Shown here one piece after another: positions 46,301-53,573 of a DNA stretch of 64,000 nucleotides. Position 1 is the first letter of the stretch. The number at the start of each line of letters is the position of its first letter. Origin of the DNA: Flavobacterium sp. N3904 (GTDB taxonomy: Bacteria > Bacteroidota > Bacteroidia > Flavobacteriales > Flavobacteriaceae). The DNA lies in contig NZ_CP110009.1 in NCBI RefSeq assembly GCF_025947305.1, positions 2,893,501 to 2,957,500 of the forward strand, given 5' to 3'. A model generated the notes under the pieces. It made no database searches, was not told where the DNA came from, and saw only the letters and a list, made by a program, of their open reading frames with translations. Both the position numbers and the translations under genes were made by a program.

Positions 46301-46526
46301 ATTTGTACCATCGTTGAGAGGAAAATGGATTTTTAACCTGATGAGTATGTTTGCTTTTGTGTCGATACTGTTTACTTATTATGGTGTAAACTTTCACCTG
46401 GTGGGGCTTCATTCATACGCCAGTGGAGAAGCACACTCGTTGAGCTGGATTTGGTATTCATTGGGAACTATTTCTGTGATTGGCGGTTTGGCCTACCCAA
46501 AATACAGAAAGTTTTATAAGAAGTAA
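43335..46526 (+). CDS. fused ResB-CcsA cytochrome c biogenesis protein
   Basis: A 1063-residue fusion of both halves of the system II haem-export/ligation complex. The N-terminal ResB-like half (residues 1-460) has helices near 14-30, 50-66 and 76-94, then a large periplasmic domain and a helix near 435-455. The CcsA-like half ends in eight helices, with the haem-handling WWD motif WGRYWGWDPKETW near 962-974 and His residues around it. Between the halves (near residue 485) is a second hydrophobic segment followed by a His-rich stretch (EHNHNHSNAEAGDSH). The protein attaches haem to c-type cytochromes in the periplasm. Confidence 0.92.
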   Translation: MEKKLFSVLFSTRLMALLFLTFAIAMGTGTFIESKYNTDTARILVYNTWWFEAIMGFFMINFIGNIKRYQLLKKEKWATLMLHLAFIFIIGGAFITRYISFEGMMPIREGAAENQFYSDKTFLTLFLDGEYKGEMKRRVFEKSLLLSPVTNNDFTMKGDFAGSPFKVEYQNYIMGAKEYIKPDPKGNLYFKLVEAGEGGREEHFLKSGEVQNIHNVLFALNKFTEGAININTTAESYTIQMPFEGNFMRMADKLQGKVTKDIVQPLMMRSLYSIGDIRFVFPEPAVKGVIDYESKNDFKEKNHEDALVVKVIADGKEETVTLTGSKGKIGDSKTVKIGNLEYTFFYGSKAYVLPFKIKLNDFIAQKYPGTEKSFSSFESQVTVQDSTKSFDYKIFMNHVLDHEGYRFFQSSFDPDEKGTVLSVNHDYWGTTITYIGYFMLFFSMMAIMFTKHSRFSDLKRKLEVVKDKKTKLITILVLFMGLTGFAQEHNHNHSNAEAGDSHTESAGHIRVKPTQKQLDSVLTAYTVTPEHAAKFGRLVIQDAGGRMKPINTFSSELLRKVSHSDTYNGMNSDQVFLSMTQSAQLWIEIPLIYIKSGNDSIRKIIGIDSEDKYAPFIAFFDEKGNYKLSPYLDEAYKAGNPDQFEKDFIETDKKVNLMESALSGSILRIFPIPNDANNKWISYLELEHAGLKGMDSTYTKSILPLYFGTLGNAIESKNYKTADELLESINGYQKKFGSKVRPSDEKINLEITYNKYDLLQKLPFAYLFAAILMLIFVILKIFKESKLLNILVNSMHVIIGILFALHTITLGARWYISGHAPWSNAYEAIVYVAWATMFFGLAFDRKSKLTVASAAFVAAMILAAAYANWIDPEIANLQPVLNSYWLMIHVAVIVASYGPFALGMILGFVSLMLIFFTTEKNKAKMKLNIQEITYINEMALTIGLIMLTIGNFLGGQWANESWGRYWGWDPKETWALISIMVYAFVIHARFVPSLRGKWIFNLMSMFAFVSILFTYYGVNFHLVGLHSYASGEAHSLSWIWYSLGTISVIGGLAYPKYRKFYKK

Positions 46527-46546
46527 TTTCAGGTGTTCTAAAAATT

Positions 46547-46581
46547 AAAAAGGGTTCAACTTAGCTGTTGAGCCTTTTTTT
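46547..46581 (+). terminator. terminator of ResB-CcsA gene
   Basis: Stem AAAAAGGGTTCAAC (46547-46560) with GTTGAGCCTTTTTTT (46567-46581), one bulge and a G-U pair, 20 bp past the stop. Confidence 0.8.
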
Positions 46582-46761
46582 GTTGCAGAAGTTAATTAGC
46601 TATAAATTTATTCAATTTGGTTAGTGCCAAATAGTTATGGCATAAAATGCATGTCATGTCTTTAAAAGTAATCAAAAACTTAAAATTTATTAAAAAGTAT
46701 GTATTTTGGCAGTTTTATTTGCAATTAATTGATTATTGGCATGATGTTTGAAAATCAAATG

Positions 46762-46899
46762 TTAGATAGTTTGATTAGGTGTAGTTAGCCTAAGGTTTTG
46801 TAGATTAGATTATTAAGTTAGTAAAAGCGGACATGTCTATAAAAAGATTATCGATTACAATTAGTTAGAAAGATGCTCCAAAAGGAGCATCTTTTTTTT
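46762..46899 (+). ncRNA. candidate small RNA, about 138 nt
   Basis: A plus-strand unit ending in the hairpin AGATGCTCC (46872-46880), loop AAAA, GGAGCATCT (46885-46893) and a T-run. Upstream, TTGGCATGATGTTTGA (46736-46751) has GG and G(A) at the spacing of a sigma-54 -24/-12 promoter, with the -12 C replaced by A. No ORF over about 15 codons lies inside. The 5' end is an estimate. Confidence 0.35.
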
Positions 46900-46900
46900 A
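46872..46900 (+). terminator. orphan plus-strand terminator
   Basis: Perfect 9-bp stem AGATGCTCC (46872-46880) and GGAGCATCT (46885-46893) with an AAAA loop and eight T at the end. It lies about 300 bp past the previous terminator, so it must end another transcript. Confidence 0.8.
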
Positions 46901-46930
46901 TAAGTAAGAATCTAGTTTCTTGAGTTTAAT

Positions 46931-47716
46931 TTACACTTTCCCCAGTGTATACAATTGTTCCATTGTAGGGCTCAAACTTCCACCAGCGGGTTCTAATGTG
47001 ATTCCGAAAGCTTCGGCATAATTGGCATCATCTACCGCAAATATTTTTTGATTATTACTGTCGAAATTTTCTAACAATCCGATGCTAGTTGGCGTTAATG
47101 GATTCAGTTTTAAAGCCCAGACCTGATACACCATTCCTTTTGGAGGTTCTGGCAATCCTTTGGCATCAACATAGACCACTTTTGTTTCTTTATTCCAGTA
47201 TATTTTGGCAGATGATTTTGGGTCAACTGCTTGTCCGCTAAGTAATACAACGGTATTTTTATCATCTCTTATCACCGCTAAGCTGGTTTCGACAGCTTTA
47301 TTTTTTTGTTCTAAAAGGTTTAATTCTTGATTTAATTTCTCTTTTTCGATGCCAATAGTAACTATATTGTCATTGGTTTGTCCCAATTTTTGGTACTGAT
47401 ATCCTATACCAATCATCAATACTATAGCAGCGGCCCAGCCCATGTATTGTTGCCAATTTGCAGCGGGCTTCATCTGGATAACACCAGAATGTTTCAATTC
47501 GAGTTTGGCTTTTATTTTTTCGAAATTTGCAACCGAATGAAAAGGAGAAAAACTGGAAGATAAAGCAACAATTCCTTTCTCAATAGCTATGATTTCATCG
47601 TTTATTTCGGGATGATTTTTAGCCATAGTACTCACTTCTATGTTTTCGACTTCACTAAGTAAACCGTAAACATAAAGTTCTAAAATGCCTGATTCTATAT
47701 ATTCTTTTGTATCCAT
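46931..47716 (-). CDS. anti-sigma factor (RskA-like)
   Basis: A 261-residue single-pass membrane protein. The N-terminal 80 residues form a cytoplasmic zinc-free anti-sigma-type domain (opening KEYIESGILELYVYGLLSEV), a membrane helix lies at about residues 92-108 (WAAAIVLMIGIGYQYQ), followed by a coiled segment and an RskA-type periplasmic domain with WNKETKVVYVDAKGLPEPPK and MVYQVWALKLNPLTP. Its start overlaps the ECF sigma gene stop (TAATG). It would hold the sigma factor inactive until an envelope signal arrives. Confidence 0.92.
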   Translation of the reverse strand: MDTKEYIESGILELYVYGLLSEVENIEVSTMAKNHPEINDEIIAIEKGIVALSSSFSPFHSVANFEKIKAKLELKHSGVIQMKPAANWQQYMGWAAAIVLMIGIGYQYQKLGQTNDNIVTIGIEKEKLNQELNLLEQKNKAVETSLAVIRDDKNTVVLLSGQAVDPKSSAKIYWNKETKVVYVDAKGLPEPPKGMVYQVWALKLNPLTPTSIGLLENFDSNNQKIFAVDDANYAEAFGITLEPAGGSLSPTMEQLYTLGKV

Positions 47717-48285
47717 TATAGTTTCAAATAAATTCTTAAATCGTTAATACAATTTCTGTTTTGTGTTTTTACGGTTCCAAGGGGAATCGCCAATTCCTCT
47801 GAAGCTTCCTGTTGAGTGTATCCTTTAAAAAAAAGTAAATCTATAATTTGAATACATTTTGGTTTTAGCTTTTTGACAAATTCCTGAATTCCAATAGTAT
47901 CGATTTTGTTTACCAGTTTATTGCTGTCGTCTAATAGATGTACGAAATTATCGGAAGAAAGGTTTTTTTGACTGTCATTAAAATTTTTGGATCTCAATTT
48001 ATCTATTGAAGTGTTTCGGGCAATATTGAGTATCCAAGTATAGAAACGCCCTTTACTCTCGTTATAGGAATCAATATTTTTCCATATTTTGACAAAAACG
48101 TCTTGGAGTACATCTTCAGCTTCTTCTCTATTTTTAACCATCACGTTAATTACCGAAAATAGACTTTTGGAATACATATCATAGAGATAGGTAAATGCTT
48201 TTTCATCTTTCTGGTGAATTAAAACTAACAATTCATCTTGGGTCATATTTTCTTTTTTAGTGGTTACAAACATATACAATTCCAT
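47716..48285 (-). CDS. ECF RNA polymerase sigma factor
   Basis: A 189-residue ECF sigma factor. Region 2 has YLYDMYSKSLFSVINVMVKN, REEAEDVLQDVFVKIWKN and ARNTSIDKLRS; region 4 has LFFKGYTQQEASEELAIPLG with TVKTQNRNCI. A shorter start at the MTQDELL methionine (48246) is possible. It is coupled to the anti-sigma gene and diverges from the DUF4331/TPR/TonB series, its likely target group. The shared 190-bp gap contains AACC and CCCGT motifs with 16 bases between them, of unproven significance. Confidence 0.93.
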   Translation of the reverse strand: MELYMFVTTKKENMTQDELLVLIHQKDEKAFTYLYDMYSKSLFSVINVMVKNREEAEDVLQDVFVKIWKNIDSYNESKGRFYTWILNIARNTSIDKLRSKNFNDSQKNLSSDNFVHLLDDSNKLVNKIDTIGIQEFVKKLKPKCIQIIDLLFFKGYTQQEASEELAIPLGTVKTQNRNCINDLRIYLKL

Positions 48286-48475
48286 TAATAAAAAGCAGAT
48301 TATATTTTTTAAAGCAACAACTTTATTTTTTTTAAAATAATATTATGATTTTATTCTGTTTTTAAAATACTGTAAATCAAGTGTATAAAATATAATTTAA
48401 TTTTTTATTCACTTTTTTAAAACCAAAACGCATTCAATCCCGTAAATGCTTCTATAACTTTTAAATTATAACAAA

Positions 48476-49129
48476 ATGAAAAAAACAAAAATGATATTGG
48501 GTCTGTCACTGGTGGTGATTTCAGGCTTAATTTTAGTAGCAGCGGATCACATTGATGCTCCAGGAACTTCAAGTGGCGATTCGGGAGACATTACAGATGT
48601 GTATACTTTTCAAGGTCAAGATACCAATAATTTGGTTTTTGCTGTAAACACACAAGGCTTATTAAGCCCAAATGCAACTGGAGCAGCAACATTTAAAGAA
48701 AATGTGATGGTAGAAATTAACATTGACAACACTGGTGACAATGTTGAAGATTTAGTAATTCAAGCTGTAAAAAGAGGAGACAAAATGTACTTCTTTGGAC
48801 CCTATGCTCCAACAACTACAGGTACTTCCAGTATTATCAAAACAAGCGCAGCTTCGGGTGAAGTAGCTATTTCTACTTATGGTGCCGTACCGACAATGGC
48901 TATTAAAAACGGAATGAAATTTTTTGCAGGGCCAAGAGACGATCCATTTTTCTTTGATTTAGGACAATTCAAATCAATTCTGGGAGGAACAGCAACCGGT
49001 TTCAATAATCCAGGGACAGACACTTTTGCAGGAACAAATGTACTTTCTATAGTTGTTGAAGTTCCAAAAACAATGCTAGGTACTTCAAGTACATTAAATG
49101 TTTGGGCAGAAACCAAGAAAAAACAATAA
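48476..49129 (+). CDS. DUF4331 domain protein, N-terminal-half type
   Basis: A 217-residue protein with a signal peptide (residues 1-22 ending LVAA). The mature protein begins with ADHIDAPGTSSGDSGDITDV followed by YTFQG, matching the start of DUF4331, and has VMVEINIDNTGDNVEDLVIQ in the middle. It lacks the C-terminal part of the usual family, found in the next gene. Probably extracytoplasmic; function unknown. It opens the plus-strand series divergent from the ECF sigma gene, and the next gene begins 30 bp later. Confidence 0.82.
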   Translation: MKKTKMILGLSLVVISGLILVAADHIDAPGTSSGDSGDITDVYTFQGQDTNNLVFAVNTQGLLSPNATGAATFKENVMVEINIDNTGDNVEDLVIQAVKRGDKMYFFGPYAPTTTGTSSIIKTSAASGEVAISTYGAVPTMAIKNGMKFFAGPRDDPFFFDLGQFKSILGGTATGFNNPGTDTFAGTNVLSIVVEVPKTMLGTSSTLNVWAETKKKQ

Positions 49130-49159
49130 TTAATTTAATATCCTTTAAAAATTTAAGAT

Positions 49160-49714
49160 ATGAAAACAAATAAATTCAAATTAATAACATTGGCACTAGT
49201 TTGTGCTGTTGTTTCGGTAAATTGTGATAGTAATGACAATAATACTAATGATGGTGTGCAAAGTGTGGATTTTTCAGGCACTTATGTACAACAAGATCAA
49301 ATGGCAAGACCTGCAATTAACACTGTTTTTATTGCTTCGGGCCAACCAAAAGATGATTTTAATGCGGCAATCCCTTCTGCAATGGGAGCCAAATACCAGT
49401 CTATTTTTCAATCTAGATTGATGGCACTTAATTCTGGTTATACTAAAAATGCTTTGGGACAGGATGCTGCGGCATTTACAGGACTTTTATCTACAGATGT
49501 ACTTAATGTTTCTAAAACGGCCAAAACTACTTTCTTTGATGGAACTAATGTTTTGACAGGAAGAGCTTTGGCTGATGATGTAATTGATGTAGAGTTGTTA
49601 CTGATTTTTGGTGGACCAATGGGAACATCTAATTCTGGACTTACCTCAGATCATGTTGATGCAAATGATAAAACATTTACAGCTTCATTCCCATACTTAG
49701 CAGCTGCTTGGTAA
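49160..49714 (+). CDS. DUF4331-related lipoprotein, C-terminal-half type
   Basis: A 184-residue lipoprotein (lipobox VSVNCDSN, Cys at residue 22). It contains MARPAINTVFIASGQPKDDF and GRALADDVIDVELLLIFGGP, the C-terminal landmarks of DUF4331. With the preceding gene it seems to divide the family domain in two. The Asp-rich linker DSNDNNTNDG follows the lipid anchor. Function unknown; co-expression with the TPR and TonB genes suggests a surface uptake or sensing complex. Confidence 0.8.
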   Translation: MKTNKFKLITLALVCAVVSVNCDSNDNNTNDGVQSVDFSGTYVQQDQMARPAINTVFIASGQPKDDFNAAIPSAMGAKYQSIFQSRLMALNSGYTKNALGQDAAAFTGLLSTDVLNVSKTAKTTFFDGTNVLTGRALADDVIDVELLLIFGGPMGTSNSGLTSDHVDANDKTFTASFPYLAAAW

Positions 49715-49798
49715 TATTTTATTTAAAAAGTAGAGTAAGTTTTGGACTGCTTGCTCTGCTTTTTTATTTCAAAACGAACAAACAAACAAAATTAGATT

Positions 49799-51094
49799 AT
49801 GAAGACTTTAAAAATATTACTCCTATTGGTTTTTGCAATGCTAGGTTTAAACAGCTGTTCCAATAAACCGTCTCAAATAACCAAAACTTCGGATTACGAG
49901 AAATATCTAAACATAAAAGACAATAAATCTATTGATTTTGCCAATCGGGAGATTAATTTTTGGCAAACAAAAATTGATGCAGCTCCCAACCAAAAGATGT
50001 ATTTGGGTATGTTAGCCTCTAATTATGGTACTCTTTTTCAATATACGGGAAACATAAATGATTTATACAAATCTGAAGAATTGCTGACACAATACAATGA
50101 AGCTTATAAATATTCTCGTGTATCGACCATTAGAGCGTTGGCTCGAAATTATATTTCTCAACATCGCTTTAAAGAAGCTTTGGATCTTGCCAATAAAGCA
50201 TTGGCCATTGGCGAAGCCCGAAAAGAAACTCAAAAATTACTTTTTGATGTACAAATGGAAGTGGGGAAATATCCTGAAGCGCTAAATAATCTGAATGCTA
50301 TTCACGATATGAATGATTATGATTATTTAATTCGTTTGGCCAAATGGAATGATCACAAAGGGGACTTGAAGACCGCAATACGATTTATGGAAAAAGCTCG
50401 AGATATAGCGATAAAAGATGATAATAAGGCTTTGAAAATCTGGTCTTATTCTAATTTAGGTGATTTTTATGGGCATGCTGGCAGAATACAGGAATCGTAT
50501 GACAGCTATTTGAAAACGCTCGAAATTGATCCTAATTATTCCTATGCCTTGAAAGGGATTGCATGGATCGTTTTTTCACACGAAAGAAATACCACCGAAG
50601 CGAACAGAATAATCACGGCTATCGCCAAAAGACATGATACACCAGATTTTTATTTATTGAAATCACAAATCGCACAATTCAGAGGAGATAAGTCAATGGA
50701 AATAGCGAATAGAAACGCGTATTTTTCAATGCTCAAGAAGTATAATTATGGAGCGATGTACAATAAATACAATGTTTTGATTTATGCCGATGCAAGAGCT
50801 ACAGCTTCAAAAGCACTCGAAATTGCTAAAGTCGAAATTGATCACCGACCAACTCCAGATTCTTATGATTTATTGGCTTGGTCGTATCTGAATTTGGGTC
50901 AAAAGGAAAAAGCTTTGCAAATTGCCCAAAAATATGTTGTTGGTAAATCCTTTGAACCTAAAGTGCAATATCACTTGGCAATGATTTATAAATCAAATAA
51001 TATTATGGAAAAAGTAAAACCAATCAAAGAAGAATTATTGGGTAGCACTTATGAATTAGGGCCAACTTTGGAAAAAAAGGTGATGCAATTGTAA
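49799..51094 (+). CDS. TPR-repeat lipoprotein
   Basis: A 431-residue lipoprotein (LGLNSCSN, Cys at residue 20). TPR pairs fill the mature protein, for example RFKEALDLANKALAIGEARK, GDLKTAIRFMEKARDIA, GRIQESYDSYLKTLEIDPNY and GQKEKALQIAQKYV. Such proteins serve as scaffolds near the outer membrane. It follows the DUF4331 pair after 84 bp and precedes the TonB-dependent receptor gene by 7 bp, so it is probably part of the same transcript. Confidence 0.9.
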   Translation: MKTLKILLLLVFAMLGLNSCSNKPSQITKTSDYEKYLNIKDNKSIDFANREINFWQTKIDAAPNQKMYLGMLASNYGTLFQYTGNINDLYKSEELLTQYNEAYKYSRVSTIRALARNYISQHRFKEALDLANKALAIGEARKETQKLLFDVQMEVGKYPEALNNLNAIHDMNDYDYLIRLAKWNDHKGDLKTAIRFMEKARDIAIKDDNKALKIWSYSNLGDFYGHAGRIQESYDSYLKTLEIDPNYSYALKGIAWIVFSHERNTTEANRIITAIAKRHDTPDFYLLKSQIAQFRGDKSMEIANRNAYFSMLKKYNYGAMYNKYNVLIYADARATASKALEIAKVEIDHRPTPDSYDLLAWSYLNLGQKEKALQIAQKYVVGKSFEPKVQYHLAMIYKSNNIMEKVKPIKEELLGSTYELGPTLEKKVMQL

Positions 51095-51101
51095 TTTGGA
51101 A

Positions 51102-53315
51102 ATGAAAAAATATACACCAATTTTTCTGCTTCTATTTGGATTAAATGCATTCAGTCAAATTCAAAAAGGGTTTGTAATTGATGAAAGCGGAAAACCAATT
51201 GAATATGTAACTATTACCAATGCAAAATCGAATACACATTCACATACTGATGAAACTGGAAATTTTAATATTGATAAATCCAATGTTGGAGATGTTCTCA
51301 ATGTAAGTGCATTGGGATATAAAAAAACGGACTATACAATTACGGATTCTGAAATAATTATTCTGATGGAAAACGATAGTTTCAAATTGGAAGAAGTGGT
51401 TATTCAGACGAAAGTATCTGCGATGAATGTGATTTCCAAAATTGATTTGGAAACTACTCCTGTAAATTCATCGCAGGAAATATTGAGAAAAGTTCCAGGA
51501 CTATTTATTGGTCAGCATGCTGGCGGAGGAAAAGCGGAACAAATCTTTTTACGTGGTTTTGATATCGATCACGGCACGGATATCGCGATTAATGTTGATG
51601 GTATGCCGGTAAATATGGTTTCGCATGCACACGGGCAAGGATACGCCGATTTACATTTTGTAATTCCGGAAACAGTCGATAAAATTGATTTTGGAAAAGG
51701 AACGTATTATGCAAGTAAAGGTGATTTTGCAACGGCTGGATATGTTGATTTTGGAACAAAAGAAAAACTAGATTTTAGTAGCATTGGGGTGGAAGTAGGA
51801 CAATTTAATACCTTTAGAACGGTCGGCTTGTTTGAGCTTTTGGGAAACAACAAAAAACAAAGTGCTTACATTGCCACTGAATATATTCTTACCGATGGTC
51901 CATTTGTTTCTCCTCAAAACTTCAACCGAATCAATTTGTTCGGAAAATATTCATTTGTTTTAGAAGATAATAGTCGGTTTTCTATTATTGCTTCTCGCTT
52001 CACCAGTAAGTGGGATGCTTCAGGGCAAGTACCTCAGCGTTTGGTCGATGATGGAACGATTTCCAGATTTGGATCAGTAGATGATACCGAAGGCGGTTCA
52101 ACTTCAAGGTCGAATTTTAACTTGTCAATGCGCAGACCTATTGATGAAAATACGTTTTTGAAAGCCAGTACTTTTTATTCGAATTATAAATTTGAATTGT
52201 TTTCGAACTTTACTTTTTTCCTCGAAGACCCTATAAATGGGGATCAGATTAAGCAAAAAGAAGACCGGAATTTATACGGAATCAATGCAGAATTGAACAA
52301 AAAAATAAATAAAGAGTCGGTTGAAATGCTGTTTCAATTGGGATTTGGTGTTCGAAACGATGCCACAACCGATTCTGAATTATCGCACACATTGAACAGA
52401 ACTGAAACATTGGAAGTAATTAAATTGGGAGATATTGACGAGTCAAACATATTTACCTATTTGAATTCAGAGTTTCGATTGGGAAAATGGCTTATCAATC
52501 CAGCTATTCGCTTGGATTATTTTAAATTTGGTTATCAGGATAATTTAGCGACAAATTACAAAACACAGACGGAAAGCCAAGTAAAAATATCTCCTAAGCT
52601 AAATTTTGTTTACTCGCAAAACAATGATTTGCAGTTTTATCTTAAAACCGGAACAGGTTTTCATTCGAATGATGCCAGGGTTGTGATTGCGAATAATGGA
52701 GACGAAATTCTGCCAACAGCAATTGGTACGGATGTGGGTACGATTTGGAAACCATTTCCGAGGTTGATTATCAATTCGGCTTTGTGGTTTTTGTATTTGC
52801 AGCAAGAGTTTGTGTATGTTGGGGATGCTGGAGTGGTGGAACCTAGTGGCGAGACCGGCAGGTCCGGTTTTGATTTGGGAATCCGATATCAGCTGAGTGA
52901 TTATTTCTTTTTTAATTTGGATGCCAATTATACCCACGCCAGAAGTATTAATGAGCCTGATGGAGAAGATTACATTCCGCTGGCACCAGATTTTACTTCG
53001 ACTGGGGGATTAAGTTTTCAAAATTGGAAGAACTTTTCAGGGGGAATAAGGTATCGATACATGAAAAATCGTCCCGCCAACGAAGACAATTCGATTGTAG
53101 CAGAAGGATATTTTGTCACTGATTTTAATGTCAATTATACTTATAAAAAGATAATTTTTGGTATTTCGTTCGAAAATCTATTCAATACCGAATGGAATGA
53201 AACCCAATTTGCCACAGAGTCCAGATTGAAGAATGAAATGGTTAGTGTAGAAGAAATTCATTTTACACCAGGAACTCCATTTTTCTTGAAAATTGGAGTT
53301 ATTTATAAATTTTAG
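51102..53315 (+). CDS. TonB-dependent outer membrane receptor
   Basis: A 737-residue receptor. I begin at ATG 51102 (MKKYTPIFLLLFGLNAFSQI); a TTG lies 6 bp earlier. After the signal peptide it has a CarboxypepD-regulatory-like domain (FVIDESGKPIEYVTITNAKS, residues about 20-90), a plug domain (RKVPGLFIGQHAGGGKAEQI, then LRGFDIDHGTDIAINVDGMP) and a 22-strand-type barrel to the C-terminal VIYKF. No SusD partner is present. It ends the DUF4331/TPR series and is followed by a terminator. Ligand unknown. Confidence 0.92.
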   Translation: MKKYTPIFLLLFGLNAFSQIQKGFVIDESGKPIEYVTITNAKSNTHSHTDETGNFNIDKSNVGDVLNVSALGYKKTDYTITDSEIIILMENDSFKLEEVVIQTKVSAMNVISKIDLETTPVNSSQEILRKVPGLFIGQHAGGGKAEQIFLRGFDIDHGTDIAINVDGMPVNMVSHAHGQGYADLHFVIPETVDKIDFGKGTYYASKGDFATAGYVDFGTKEKLDFSSIGVEVGQFNTFRTVGLFELLGNNKKQSAYIATEYILTDGPFVSPQNFNRINLFGKYSFVLEDNSRFSIIASRFTSKWDASGQVPQRLVDDGTISRFGSVDDTEGGSTSRSNFNLSMRRPIDENTFLKASTFYSNYKFELFSNFTFFLEDPINGDQIKQKEDRNLYGINAELNKKINKESVEMLFQLGFGVRNDATTDSELSHTLNRTETLEVIKLGDIDESNIFTYLNSEFRLGKWLINPAIRLDYFKFGYQDNLATNYKTQTESQVKISPKLNFVYSQNNDLQFYLKTGTGFHSNDARVVIANNGDEILPTAIGTDVGTIWKPFPRLIINSALWFLYLQQEFVYVGDAGVVEPSGETGRSGFDLGIRYQLSDYFFFNLDANYTHARSINEPDGEDYIPLAPDFTSTGGLSFQNWKNFSGGIRYRYMKNRPANEDNSIVAEGYFVTDFNVNYTYKKIIFGISFENLFNTEWNETQFATESRLKNEMVSVEEIHFTPGTPFFLKIGVIYKF

Positions 53316-53338
53316 TCCTAATTTAATTTGTTTGTTTG

Positions 53339-53370
53339 AAAACCCAGAAGCTTTATTGATACTGGGTTTT
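53339..53370 (+). terminator. terminator after TonB-dependent receptor gene
   Basis: Perfect 9-bp stem AAAACCCAG (53339-53347) with CTGGGTTTT (53362-53370) 24 bp past the stop. Confidence 0.85.
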
Positions 53371-53573
53371 CTCTTTTAATTAACTTTTGTTCAAGTAAAA
53401 TAATTTATGATAACACAAATAAATGCAATAATCGGGATGACTGCCTGCATTTTATTCCTAATACTTTAAAACGAAATTTAATACGAAATGAAGATAAACT
53501 AATTCTTAATTTGCAGTAAAAAACAATAGACATTTTTTTGTACTTTTGCACAAAATTTAATAAAGAAACATTC

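Larger units (their letters stand above)
46527..46930. other. intergenic region with a possible small RNA
   Basis: A 404-bp gene-free gap between the ResB/CcsA gene and the anti-sigma gene (convergent). It contains the terminator of the former, two TTGGCA motifs 33 bp apart, and a second strong plus-strand terminator at 46872-46900 that no annotated gene uses. TGCCA (46625-46629) and TGGCA (46638-46642) form a further small dyad. Confidence 0.6.

Noticed and set aside
48400..48470. ECF-type promoter (AACC...CCCGT) before the DUF4331 gene
   Set aside because: The spacing is plausible, but the same pair is not found before the sigma gene itself, so it cannot be supported as an autoregulated motif.
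53407..53469. 20-residue hydrophobic ORF (MITQINAIIGMTACILFLIL) before the ABC-F gene
   Set aside because: Too short, no supporting promoter or conservation evidence in the sequence; could be chance in an AT-rich gap.
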